From contig NZ_CP015098.1 in NCBI RefSeq assembly GCF_001611795.1, positions 5,828,001 through 5,892,000 of the forward strand: a DNA stretch of 64,000 nucleotides, given 5' to 3'. The position numbers and the translations under genes were made by a program. Shown here in pieces: positions 27,460 through 35,603 of this stretch. Numbering within the stretch: the first letter of the stretch is position 1; each line of letters starts with the position of its first letter. This stretch comes from Streptomyces qaidamensis. Its GTDB lineage: Bacteria; Actinomycetota; Actinomycetes; Streptomycetales; Streptomycetaceae. The notes under the pieces were generated by a model, which worked only from the letters and a program-made list of their open reading frames with translations, ran no database searches and was not told the origin of the DNA.

Positions 27460-28832
27460 TCAGCCGCGGCCACGGGCCTGCCGGAAACGGGCCAGGCCCT
27501 CGCCGAGATCGAGGAGCGGCGCCGGATAGCGGAGCCCGGCCCGCTCGCCCGCCGGCAGCCGCCAGGGCTCGTGCACCGCGGCGCCGCCGACCGCCGCCAG
27601 TTCGGGCACCCAACGCGTACGTACGTGCCGTCCGGGTCGTAGCGCTTGCCCTGGAGGACGGGGTTGAGGACGCGGTGGGGGCGGGTGTCGGTGCCGGTGC
27701 CGGCGACCCACTGCCAGTTCAGCTGGTTGTTGACGAGGTCGCCGTCCACCAGGTACCGCAGGAAGTGCCGGGCGCCGATCCGCCAGTCCACGTACAGCGT
27801 CTTGGTCAGGAAGCTCGCCACCAGCAGCCGGGCCCGGTTGTGCATCCAGCCCTCGTGGCGCAGCTGGCGCATGCCCGCGTCGACCACCGGGTAGCCGGTG
27901 CGGCCCTCCCGCCACGCGGCGATGTCCTCGGCGGCCTCCTCCTCGCCGCGCCACCGGTCGCCCCGGCTGCGGTAGTCCTGGACGGACGCCTCGGGCCGGG
28001 CCGCGAGGACCTGGTGGTGGAAGTCCCGCCAGCACAGCTGCCGGACGAACGCGTCCGCCCCGGCGCCGCCCTTCTCACGGGCTCGCCGGACGACGTCCAC
28101 CGGCGAGAGCGCCCCGAAGTGGAGGTACGGCGACAGGCGTGAGGTCGCGTCACCGGCCAGGTCGTCGTGCCGTTCCTCGTACCGGGACAGACCGGTCTCC
28201 GCCCACCGGGCGAAACGGTCGCGCCCCGCGCTCTCCCCGCCGGCCGGGAGATCCGGCGACACGTCCGCCACCTTGGCGCGGGAGGGCGGCTCCTCGCCGC
28301 GCACCGCGTCGGGGACCCGCACCGCACGCGGCGCCGGCAGGAGGTCGCGCAGCGGCTCCTTGGACCAGCGGCGCAGGTACGGGGTGAACACGGCGAAGTG
28401 GTCCGAGCCGAGCGGTGTCACCTTCCCCGGTGGCACGGCGGTGACCACGCTGTCGTGCACCCGCAGCGCGACGCCGCCCGCGCCCAGTTCCGCGCGCAGC
28501 CGCTCCTCCCGGCGGTGGGCGTAACCGCTGACCCCCGCGGCCATGTGCACCTCCGTGGCGCCGCACTCGGCGGCGACCGCCCGGACCTCCCGGGCGACCG
28601 GCCCGGTGCGCACGACCAGCCGTCCGCCGCGCCGGCGCAGCGAGGAGTCGAGGTCGGCCAGGCAGTCGGCGAGGAACGCGACGCGGTTGGGCACGTCGAA
28701 TCCGGCGGCGTGCACGGCGGGGTCGCGGACGAACAGGGGCACCACCTCGTCCGCCGAGTTCAGCGCGGCGCGCAGGGGCGGATGGTCGTGCAGACGCAGG
28801 TCCGAGGTGAACAGGACGACCGCGGCGGTCAT
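27460..28832 (-). pseudogene. Deoxyribodipyrimidine photolyase/cryptochrome, frameshifted near the 3' end
   Basis: Starting at ATG 28832 (AGGAG upstream), the frame encodes a photolyase: antenna domain (VVLFTSDLRLHDHPPLRAAL), then the FAD domain with LCWRDFHHQVLA, GYPVVDAGMRQLRHEGWMHN, RARLLVASFLTKTLYVDWR and NNQLNWQWVAGTGTDTRPHR. After DPDGTYVR, near 27614, the family continues RRWVPEL, but here that string (RWVPELAAVGG, AVHEPWRLPAG, YPAPLLDLGEGLARFRQ) is found one frame over and ends at the expected stop 27460. One base is missing in cgcgttggg. Restored, the protein would be 457 residues, normal length. Unrestored, the frame runs on over the 9-bp repeat and into crtE. Either a true mutation or a sequencing error. 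Spacing to the SDR gene upstream is 4 bp, so both share one operon. Confidence 0.85.
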
Positions 28833-28836
28833 GGCG

Positions 28837-30420
28837 TCACTCCTGGTGCGGTGGTGCGGATCGCGTTCGTTGCTCCCGGGCACTTCGCCGCTTGCGGGCC
28901 CGCCGGATGCGCGCGGCGCTCCGGCGTCCGCTCGTGCCCTCGGACGCGGCCCGCGCGATGTTGCGGGCCATGCCGCCGAACACGGCGGAGTGGAACGGGG
29001 CGACGCTCCACCAGTAGGCGTGGCCCAGCAGGCCCCGCGGATGGAACAGGGCCCGCTGCCGGTAGCGGGTGCGGCCCTTCTCGTCGGTCTCGGCGTACAT
29101 CTCCAGCCAGGCGAGCCCGGGCAGCCGCATCTCGGCCCGCAGCCGCAGCAGATGTCCGGGTTCGATCTCCTCGACCCGCCAGAAGTCCAGCGAGTCGCCG
29201 ACCCGAAGACGCTCGGTGTCACGCCGTCCCCGGCGCAGTCCGACCCCGCCCGCGAACCGGTCCAGCCGGCCCCGGACCGCCCAGGCCAGGGGGGAGGAGT
29301 ACCAGCCGTTGTCGCCGCCGATGCCCTCGACCACCCTCCACAGCGCCTCCCGGGAGGCGTCGACCGGCCGCTGCCGGTGGTCCTGGTAGAGGCTGCCGCC
29401 CGCCCAGTCGGGGTCGGTGGGCAGCGGGTCGCTGGGCGCCCCGGGCACCGACGCCGAGGACCAGCGCGTGGCGACCTGCGCTTCCCGCACCCGGCGCAGT
29501 GCCAGGGCCAGCGCCTCGTCGAACGCCAGCGGCCGGCCCGGGGTGTCCGGCACGTAGCGGGCGATGTCGTGCTCGCGGCACACGACCTCGTGCCGCAGCG
29601 ACTCGGTCAGCGGCCGGGCGAGGGAGGCGGGCACCGGGGTGACGAGGCCGACCCAGTGGCTGGACAGCCGTGGGGTGAGCACCGGGACCGGCACGATGAA
29701 CCGCCGCCGCAGCCCGGCCACGGCGGCGTAGCGCAGCATCATGTCCCGGTAGGTGAGGACGTCCGGGCCGCCGATGTCGAAGGCCCGGTCGACGTCGTCC
29801 GGCATGGTCGCGGACCCGACGAGGTAGCGCAGCACGTCCCGTACCCCGATGGGCTGGGTGCGGGTGTGCACCCAGCTGGGGGTGACCATGACGGGCAGGC
29901 GTTCGGTGAGGTAGCGCAGCATCTCGAACGACGCCGAGCCGGAGCCGATGACGACGGCGGCCCGCAGCACCGTCGCGGGCACGGGCGAGTCGAGGAAGAT
30001 CTGCCCCACCTCGGCCCGGGACCGCAGATGCGGGGAGAGCGACTCCTCGGGGACGCCGCGTGGCGTGAGACCGCCCAGGTAGACGATCCGCCGCACACCG
30101 GCGGCCCGGGCCTGCTCGGCGAAGGTCCTGGCGGCGGCGCGGTCGGTGTCCTCGAAACGGGAGCCGGAGCCGAGGGCGTGCACCAGGTAGTAGGCGACGT
30201 CGATGCCGCGCATCGCGGACGCCAGCGAATCCGGGTCGGTGACGTCCCCCCGGACGGTCTCGGCGTGCGCCGCCCAGGGGTGGTCGCGGAGCTTGGCCGG
30301 GGAGCGGGCGAGGCACCGGACGCGATGGCCTTCCTGCAGCAGCTCGGGCACCAGCCGCCCGCCGATGTAGCCGGACGCCCCGGTGACCAGGCAGTGCAGC
30401 CGCCGCCCGTCCGTCGTCAT
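28837..30420 (-). CDS. SDR/NAD(P)-binding protein fused to DUF2867
   Basis: A 527-residue protein. The N-terminal half is an atypical short-chain dehydrogenase (LVTGASGYIGGRLVPELLQE, then VRGDVTDPDSLASAMRGIDV and YYLVHALGSG). The C-terminal half from about residue 340 is DUF2867-like (SLYQDHRQRPVDASREALW, LDFWRVEEIEPGHLLRLRAE, LFHPRGLLGHAYWWSVAPFH). Such fusions are widespread in bacteria and lack an assigned substrate; some nearby family names invoke ubiquinone or lipid handling. ATG 30420 has GGAG upstream. It lies 4 bp before the photolyase gene and 116 bp after the MmpL gene, all on the minus strand. Co-transcription with the photolyase suggests a light or oxidative-stress link, which is inference. 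Confidence 0.82.
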   Translation of the reverse strand: MTTDGRRLHCLVTGASGYIGGRLVPELLQEGHRVRCLARSPAKLRDHPWAAHAETVRGDVTDPDSLASAMRGIDVAYYLVHALGSGSRFEDTDRAAARTFAEQARAAGVRRIVYLGGLTPRGVPEESLSPHLRSRAEVGQIFLDSPVPATVLRAAVVIGSGSASFEMLRYLTERLPVMVTPSWVHTRTQPIGVRDVLRYLVGSATMPDDVDRAFDIGGPDVLTYRDMMLRYAAVAGLRRRFIVPVPVLTPRLSSHWVGLVTPVPASLARPLTESLRHEVVCREHDIARYVPDTPGRPLAFDEALALALRRVREAQVATRWSSASVPGAPSDPLPTDPDWAGGSLYQDHRQRPVDASREALWRVVEGIGGDNGWYSSPLAWAVRGRLDRFAGGVGLRRGRRDTERLRVGDSLDFWRVEEIEPGHLLRLRAEMRLPGLAWLEMYAETDEKGRTRYRQRALFHPRGLLGHAYWWSVAPFHSAVFGGMARNIARAASEGTSGRRSAARIRRARKRRSAREQRTRSAPPHQE

Positions 30421-30536
30421 GGTCGTGTCTCCGTCCGCCGACGCCGTCGCCGTGCTGTCGGTTCACGGCGGCCCTGACGCGAACACTTCCCTCCCGGCGC
30501 CCGCGGCGGATGCACGACACGGGCGCCGGCGAGGGT

Positions 30537-32648
30537 TCAGCCGGAGGGCGTACCGCCGTCCGGCCCCCGCGGGGCCGTTCGGGCCAGGGCGCTCGGCCAC
30601 CACGCCCGCGGCCCGATGTCGATCATCAGCGCCGGCACCAGCAGCGAGCGCACCACGAGGGTGTCGAGCAGCACCCCGAAGGCGACGATGAACGCGATCT
30701 GCACCAGGAACGCCAGGGGGATCACCATCAGCGCCGCGAACGTCGCGGCGAGCACCACACCCGCCGAGGTGATCACCCCGCCGGTGGTGGTCAGCCCGCG
30801 CAGCACCCCCTGCCGGTTGCCGTGCCCGAGCGCCTCCTCCCGGACGCGCGACATGAGGAAGATGTTGTAGTCGACCCCGAGCGCCACCAGGAACACGAAG
30901 CCGTACAGCGGCACCGACGCGTCCGTGCCGCTGAACCCGAGCAGGTGCTGGAAGACCAGCGCCGACACCCCGAGGGTCGCCAGGAAGTTGAGCCCCACGG
31001 TCGCCACCAGCAGCACCGGCACGAGCAGGGAACGCAGCAGCAGCATCAGGATCAGCAGGATGACGGCGAGCACGATCGGCACGATGACCGTCCGGTCCCG
31101 GGCGGCGGTCTGCTGGGTGTCGTACTGCTGGGCGGTGTACCCGCCGACCAGCGCGTCGGCCTCGGGGATCGCGTGCACCGCGGCGCGCAGCCGCGCGACG
31201 GTCTCCTTGGCCGCGTCGCTGTCCGCGCTCGCCGCCAGGGTGGCGTCGATGCGCACCCGCCCGTCGACGACGAGCGGTTCGCCCGCCCCGGGCCGTCCGG
31301 AGGCGCCGACGGCACCGGCGAAGGCCACGCCCTCGGTGCTCCGTGCGGCGGTCGTCACCTCGGCGGTCCGGTCCGCGTCGGCGATGATGACGGCGGGGTT
31401 GCCGGACCCGCCGGGAAAGTGCGCGCCGAGCGTCTCCTGCGCGGACACCGAGGGCGCGTCGTTCACGAAGATCTCGTCCAGCGGCACGCCCTTGGCGGAC
31501 AGGGAGGGCGAGAAGGCCGCGAACACGGCCAGCACGAGCGCCGTCACCACCCAGGTCCGCCGCGGCCGGCCGTCGACCGCCCCGGCGACCCGCCGCCACA
31601 CGCCGGTTCCCTCCCCGGGCTCCTCGGGGGGTTTGGGCCGGGACGGCCAGTAGGCGGTGCGGCCCAGCAGGGCCAGCGCGGCCGGCAGGAAGGTGAGCGT
31701 GGTGAGCACGGCGCAGCCGATGCCGATGGCGCCGACCGGCCCCAGGGCACGGTTGTTGGTGAGGTCACTGGCGAGCAGGGCCAGCAGCCCGAGCGCCACG
31801 GTGGCCGCGCTGGCGGTGATCGCCCCGAACGACCGGCGTACGGCGGCCGTCGCGGCCCCGAAACGGTCTCGGCGCAGGGCGAGTTCCTCGCGGAAGCGCG
31901 CGGCGAGCAGCAAGGCGTAGTCGGTGGCGGCGCCGATCACCAGGATCGACAGGATGCCCTGCACCTGCCCGTCGACCCGGACCACGTCCCGTTCCGCCAG
32001 CGCGTAGACCACGGCGCAGGCCAGGCCCAGGGCGAACACCGAGCCCAGGATGATCAGGAACGGCAGCAGGACACTGCGGTAGACCAGCAGCAGGATCAGC
32101 AGGACGGCGCCGAGGGCCACGCCCAGCAGCAGTCCGTCGATGCCCGCGAACGCGTCCGACAGATCCGCCTGACTGGCGGCCGGTCCGGCGATCTGCGCCG
32201 TGGTGCCCGGCACGGCCCGGGCGGCCTCGCGCACCGCGTCGAGGGTGGTGGGCAGTTCCTCGCCGAGGTCGGGTTCCAGCTGGACGACGGCCTGCATCGC
32301 CTGACGGTCGTCGGAGAGCAGGGCGGGCGAGGGGCGGCCGACGACGCCGGGCTTCCCGGCGAGCGCGCCGACGGCCCGGGTGGCCTCGGCCCGCCGGTCC
32401 TCGGTGAACCGTTCCCCGTCCGCCGTCCAGACCACGATGGCCGGCACGGTCTCGGACCGGTCGAACGCCTTCCGGGCGTCGAGGACGCGGGTGGACTCGG
32501 CGCTCCGCGGCAGGAAGGCGGCCTGGTCGTTGGTGGCCACCTCGCCGAGCTTGCCCGCGTAGGGACCGAGCGTTCCGCCCACCCCCAGCCAGATGAGCAG
32601 CAGAACGAGCGGTACGAGCCGCCGGGCCCAACGCTGTGCGGTACTCAT
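30537..32648 (-). CDS. MmpL/RND-type membrane exporter
   Basis: A 703-residue transporter with two repeats, each with a large extracytoplasmic loop followed by about five membrane helices. MMPL features: first helix VPLVLLLIWLGVGGTLG, then SILVIGAATDYALLLAARFR and, in the second repeat, VFLVALGVDYNIFLMSRVRE, the paired motifs with the proton-relay Asp/Tyr. The middle is cytoplasmic. Such proteins export lipids, lipopeptides or drugs. ATG 32648 is preferred (GGGA six bases upstream); 32654 and GTG 32678 are possible. The gene is divergent from a MarR regulator and their shared spacer has a perfect palindrome, so it is probably repressed by that MarR protein and induced by its ligand. Confidence 0.9.
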   Translation of the reverse strand: MSTAQRWARRLVPLVLLLIWLGVGGTLGPYAGKLGEVATNDQAAFLPRSAESTRVLDARKAFDRSETVPAIVVWTADGERFTEDRRAEATRAVGALAGKPGVVGRPSPALLSDDRQAMQAVVQLEPDLGEELPTTLDAVREAARAVPGTTAQIAGPAASQADLSDAFAGIDGLLLGVALGAVLLILLLVYRSVLLPFLIILGSVFALGLACAVVYALAERDVVRVDGQVQGILSILVIGAATDYALLLAARFREELALRRDRFGAATAAVRRSFGAITASAATVALGLLALLASDLTNNRALGPVGAIGIGCAVLTTLTFLPAALALLGRTAYWPSRPKPPEEPGEGTGVWRRVAGAVDGRPRRTWVVTALVLAVFAAFSPSLSAKGVPLDEIFVNDAPSVSAQETLGAHFPGGSGNPAVIIADADRTAEVTTAARSTEGVAFAGAVGASGRPGAGEPLVVDGRVRIDATLAASADSDAAKETVARLRAAVHAIPEADALVGGYTAQQYDTQQTAARDRTVIVPIVLAVILLILMLLLRSLLVPVLLVATVGLNFLATLGVSALVFQHLLGFSGTDASVPLYGFVFLVALGVDYNIFLMSRVREEALGHGNRQGVLRGLTTTGGVITSAGVVLAATFAALMVIPLAFLVQIAFIVAFGVLLDTLVVRSLLVPALMIDIGPRAWWPSALARTAPRGPDGGTPSG

Positions 32649-32700
32649 GCGCATCCCAAGCCGTAGGAAGTGAGCCACGGAGGAAGTAACTCACTCATAA

Positions 32701-32725
32701 AGTATCTCAACCATTGAGAGATACT
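32701..32725. promoter_or_regulatory. Candidate MarR operator
   Basis: agtatctc (32701-32708) and gagatact (32718-32725) are exact complements, and the inner bases continue as caa and ttg with a two-base offset. The site lies in the 88-bp spacer between the divergent MmpL and MarR genes, 12 bp before the MarR ATG. Size and position are typical of MarR autoregulatory operators. Confidence 0.7.
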
Positions 32726-32736
32726 AGGCTGGGGGG

Positions 32737-33246
32737 ATGAGCGGCTCCGGTGTACCCACGGCATCTCTTCCGGCGGACGACCCGATCGGGTTGCAGTCCT
32801 TCGCCGTCCTGCTGCGCCGGATGAACAGCGAGTTCAACCGCATCGCCCAGGAGTTCGCCCAGGCGCAGGGGCTGCACCTCACCGACATGCAGGCCCTGAT
32901 CGCGATCCTCGACGCCGACTCCGACCCGGAGGCCGGGGGTGAGCCCATGACGCCGGGCCGGCTGCGGGGACAGCTCAATCTGACGTCCGGCGCGGTGACC
33001 GCGTGCCTCGACCGGCTGGAGCGGGCCGGGCACATCCACCGCGTCCGGGACGCCGGCGACCGCCGGGTGGTGCACCTGCACTACGCCGACGCGGCCAGGG
33101 GCCTGGCCCGGGACTACTTCCGCCCCCTGGCGCGGAGCACCGACGCGGCCCGGGGCCGTTTCGCCCCCGCGGAGCTGGAGGTGGTCGTCCGGTTCCTCGC
33201 CGAGATGAACGCGGAACTGGCCCTGCTGCGCCGGGACCCCGGCTGA
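32737..33246 (+). CDS. MarR-family transcription regulator
   Basis: A 169-residue dimeric winged-helix protein. The fold is seen in SFAVLLRRMNSEFNRIAQEF, TDMQALIAILDAD, the recognition region GRLRGQLNLTSGAVTACLDR, and the wing VRDAGDRRVVHLHYADA. GGGGGG precedes ATG 32737. It is divergent from the MmpL exporter and the palindrome between them is the presumed operator. Ligands are usually phenolic or drug-like. It converges with the subtilisin-like protease gene, separated by a hairpin. Confidence 0.9.
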   Translation: MSGSGVPTASLPADDPIGLQSFAVLLRRMNSEFNRIAQEFAQAQGLHLTDMQALIAILDADSDPEAGGEPMTPGRLRGQLNLTSGAVTACLDRLERAGHIHRVRDAGDRRVVHLHYADAARGLARDYFRPLARSTDAARGRFAPAELEVVVRFLAEMNAELALLRRDPG

Positions 33247-33266
33247 GGGTTCGTCACGTACGGGTC

Positions 33267-33294
33267 GGGGCCGGACTCGTACGAGCCCGGCCCC
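33267..33294. terminator. Hairpin terminator between marR-type and protease genes
   Basis: Arms ggggccggactcg (33267-33279) and cgagcccggcccc (33282-33294) pair over 13 positions with one mismatch and a 2-nt loop. It lies between two convergent genes that end at 33246 and 33351. The rest of this spacer has short imperfect repeats of gctcactcagg. Confidence 0.65.
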
Positions 33295-33350
33295 TGCGCT
33301 CAGCTCACTCAGGGCACCTCGGCTCACTCAGGTCACTGAGGTCGCCGAGG

Positions 33351-34931
33351 TCAGAACTGGAGCGCCCAGGCGTCGATCCGCCCGGTGTCGTAACGGGCGT
33401 TGTCGCTCACGCGCAGCTTCCACGTGCCGTTCGCGGCCTCCGAGGAGGCGTTCACGGTGTACGTGGTGTCGATGTTGTCCGCACTGCCGCCGGTGCCGTA
33501 CGACTTCAGCGTGTACGCCGTGCCGTCGGGGGCGATCAGCTGGACCTGGAGATCACCGATGTAGGTGTGGACGATGTGCACCTCGACGGCCAGGGCCGAG
33601 GGGGCGTTGCCGGAGACGCCGGAGACCGTCACCGGGGACTCGGCGGTGGCGTTGTCGGCGATGGCCTGGTCGGCGGTGTTCTCGAAGCGCGGGCCGGGCG
33701 GGGTGGTCGTACCGCCGCCGACGTACAGGAGCCGGTTGGGTGAACCGGTGCCGGGGCTGGTGACGACGCCGGTGGTGGCGGCGGACGTCAGCGCGGCGGA
33801 GACCTGCGCGGGTGTGGCCGTGGGGTTGGCGGCCAGGTGCAGGGCGGCGGCGCCGGCGACGTGCGGGCTGGCCATCGACGTGCCGGAGATGGTGTTGGTC
33901 GCCGAGTCGCTCGTGCTCCAGGCCGAGGTGATGGACGAGCCGGGCGCGAAGAGGTCCAGGACGGTGCCGTAGTTGGAGTAGCTCGCCTTGGCGTCGCTCG
34001 ACGTCGTGGCACCGACCGTGACGGCCTCGGTGACCCGTGCGGGGGACCGGGTGGAGGCGTTGGTGGACTCGTTGCCGGCCGCGACGACGAAGGTGACGCC
34101 GGAGGTGACGGCGTTGCGGACGGCCGTGTCGATGGCCGTGTCGCCGGGGCCGCCGAGGGACATGTTGGCGACGGCGGGCTTGACCGCGTTCCGGGCGACC
34201 CAGTCGATGCCGGCGACGACCTGGGCGGTGGTGCCCTGGCCGGAGTTGTTCAGCACCCGGACGCCGACGACCTTGGCCTTCTTGGCGACGCCGTAGGCGC
34301 TTCCGGCGACCGTGCCGGCGACGTGCGTGCCGTGGCCGTGGCCGTCCTGGGCGGTGTTGTCGTTGTCGACGGCGTCGTAGCCGTAGGAGGCGCGGCCGCC
34401 GAAGTCGCCGTGGGTGATGCGGACGCCGGTGTCGATGACGTACGCGGTGACGCCCTCGCCGGCGGAGTCCGGGTAGGTGTACGAGCTGTTCAGCGGCAGG
34501 CTCTTCTGGTCGATGCGGTCCAGGCCCCAGGACGGCGGGCTGGGCTGCGTCCCGGTGATGGAGAACGTCCGGTTCTGCACGACCGAGGCGACGGCCGGGT
34601 CGGCGGCGAGACGTTTCGCCTCGGACTTGGACGCCTCGACCTCGTAGCCGTTCAGGGCCTTGGTGTACGTCCGCTCGATGTCGGCGCCGTACTTGTGGGC
34701 GAGGGCGCGGCCCTCGGCGGAAGCGGCCTTCCCCGACTTCAGGGTGACGACGTAGCTTCCGGCGACGGCGTTCGCGGCGCCCTCGTACTGGATGCGCCCT
34801 TCGGCGGCGGCCGGGGCGGCCCCGGCGGGGAGGGCGGAGACGAGGCTCGCGACGAGCGCCGCGGTGGCCGTCGCGCCGAGCGCGGCCAGTCTTCGCCGGG
34901 AGGATCTGTGGGGAGTACGCATCACTGCCAT
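33351..34931 (-). CDS. Secreted subtilisin-like serine protease (S8) with proprotein-convertase P domain
   Basis: A 526-residue secreted protease. Parts in order: signal peptide with Arg-rich start (HRSSRRRLAALGATATAAL, cleavage near ALPAGAA), an I9 propeptide (AGSYVVTLKSGKAASAEG to about residue 125), and the S8 domain with the catalytic triad: Asp in YVIDTGVRI near residue 166, His in HGHGTHVAGT near 202 and Ser in SGTSMASPHVAG near 350. A C-terminal P/homB domain (VEVHIVHTYIGDLQVQLIA, then GTWKLRVSDNARYDTG) ends in WALQF. ATG 34931 has GAGGAGG upstream. It is expected to degrade extracellular protein. A serpin gene, a possible inhibitor of such proteases, lies about 3.7 kb away. Confidence 0.94.
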   Translation of the reverse strand: MAVMRTPHRSSRRRLAALGATATAALVASLVSALPAGAAPAAAEGRIQYEGAANAVAGSYVVTLKSGKAASAEGRALAHKYGADIERTYTKALNGYEVEASKSEAKRLAADPAVASVVQNRTFSITGTQPSPPSWGLDRIDQKSLPLNSSYTYPDSAGEGVTAYVIDTGVRITHGDFGGRASYGYDAVDNDNTAQDGHGHGTHVAGTVAGSAYGVAKKAKVVGVRVLNNSGQGTTAQVVAGIDWVARNAVKPAVANMSLGGPGDTAIDTAVRNAVTSGVTFVVAAGNESTNASTRSPARVTEAVTVGATTSSDAKASYSNYGTVLDLFAPGSSITSAWSTSDSATNTISGTSMASPHVAGAAALHLAANPTATPAQVSAALTSAATTGVVTSPGTGSPNRLLYVGGGTTTPPGPRFENTADQAIADNATAESPVTVSGVSGNAPSALAVEVHIVHTYIGDLQVQLIAPDGTAYTLKSYGTGGSADNIDTTYTVNASSEAANGTWKLRVSDNARYDTGRIDAWALQF

Positions 34932-35359
34932 CTGAGGGGTCCTCCTCAATCGGTGGTGCGCTGTGGGGTGTGGTGCACGCCCGTCGGTCGCCGCCGATGA
35001 GGCCAATGGGTCATGACCATGTCAAGCCAGCGGCTACTCCTGTGCGTCAGCGAAAGATTGAGGCCTCCACAGGAATTGCACAAGGGTCCCTGCACGGACC
35101 GGCAGGACCTTTGTGACGACCCGTCAGTCGCCGAGGCCGCTCCGCCCCCTGCTTCGCCGGCCGATCGGACGGCCGATCGGCGGAGGCGGAGTCTCGTCTC
35201 GCTGCCGCCCCTGCGGCACCTCTGACGGTCGGTCGGGTGGTCGCGAAGCGGGCGTTGCGCCTCACCGGTCCGCCAAAGGCAGCCGGCCCCGGTCGGCCGG
35301 TCGGCCGACCGGGGCCGGCGGAGCGGGCCGGGGTACCGGCCTGGCGCCCCCGCGCCCCC
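34932..35359. other. Intergenic region with a large palindrome (terminator of the DUF2283 unit)
   Basis: This 428-bp spacer between the protease start and the DUF2283 stop has no supported gene. It should hold the protease promoter. ccgatcgg occurs twice within 35160-35180. The main structure is the palindrome at 35282-35319. Confidence 0.6.
35282..35319 (-). terminator. Perfect 18-bp stem terminator downstream of DUF2283
   Basis: gccggccccggtcggccg (35282-35299) and cggccgaccggggccggc (35302-35319) are exact complements with a 2-nt loop. It lies 41 bp past the DUF2283 stop on the minus strand and is the likely terminator for the DUF4258/DUF2283 pair. It has no T-run. Confidence 0.75.
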
Positions 35360-35581
35360 TCAGCCCTTGGAGGCCCGCTCCAGTACCTCCACCGGCAGAG
35401 CCCCACCCGCACCGATCACCTCGATGCCGAGCAGCCGCCCCGACGCGTCCACGTCGAGGAACACCTCGGCGTCCGCCCCGACCCCGTCGACGGGGATCTG
35501 CCGGACGGCGGCGCCGTCCGCGATGTGTGCGACGAGACAGACATACGCGGTGTCGTTCTCGCGGTCGTACTCGATGTGCAT
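35360..35581 (-). CDS. DUF2283 small protein, possible antidote
   Basis: A 73-residue acidic protein. The pattern YDRENDTAYVCL then VFLDVDASGRLLGIEVIGAG is the DUF2283 signature. Family members often lie next to DUF4258 genes, and pairs of this kind have been proposed as toxin-antitoxin systems. ATG 35581 has GAGAGG upstream. It starts 22 bp after the exported DUF4258 protein and is surely co-transcribed. It has no signal peptide and stays in the cytoplasm, which would suit an immunity or antidote role if the partner is active before export. The pairing is seen; the activity is inference. Confidence 0.85.
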   Translation of the reverse strand: MHIEYDRENDTAYVCLVAHIADGAAVRQIPVDGVGADAEVFLDVDASGRLLGIEVIGAGGALPVEVLERASKG

Positions 35582-35603
35582 GCTTCGCCTCTCGGGAACG
35601 GGC

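Noticed and set aside
24536..27529. 997-residue plus-strand frame over crtB, crtI and crtE
   Set aside because: Shadow frame; Arg/Ala/Pro/Gly runs and no recognisable domain, while the minus strand has three matched enzymes.
26982..29222. 746-residue minus frame joining photolyase to the region inside crtE
   Set aside because: Explained by the missing base near 27614 in the photolyase gene; sequence after it has no homology until the frame is restored.
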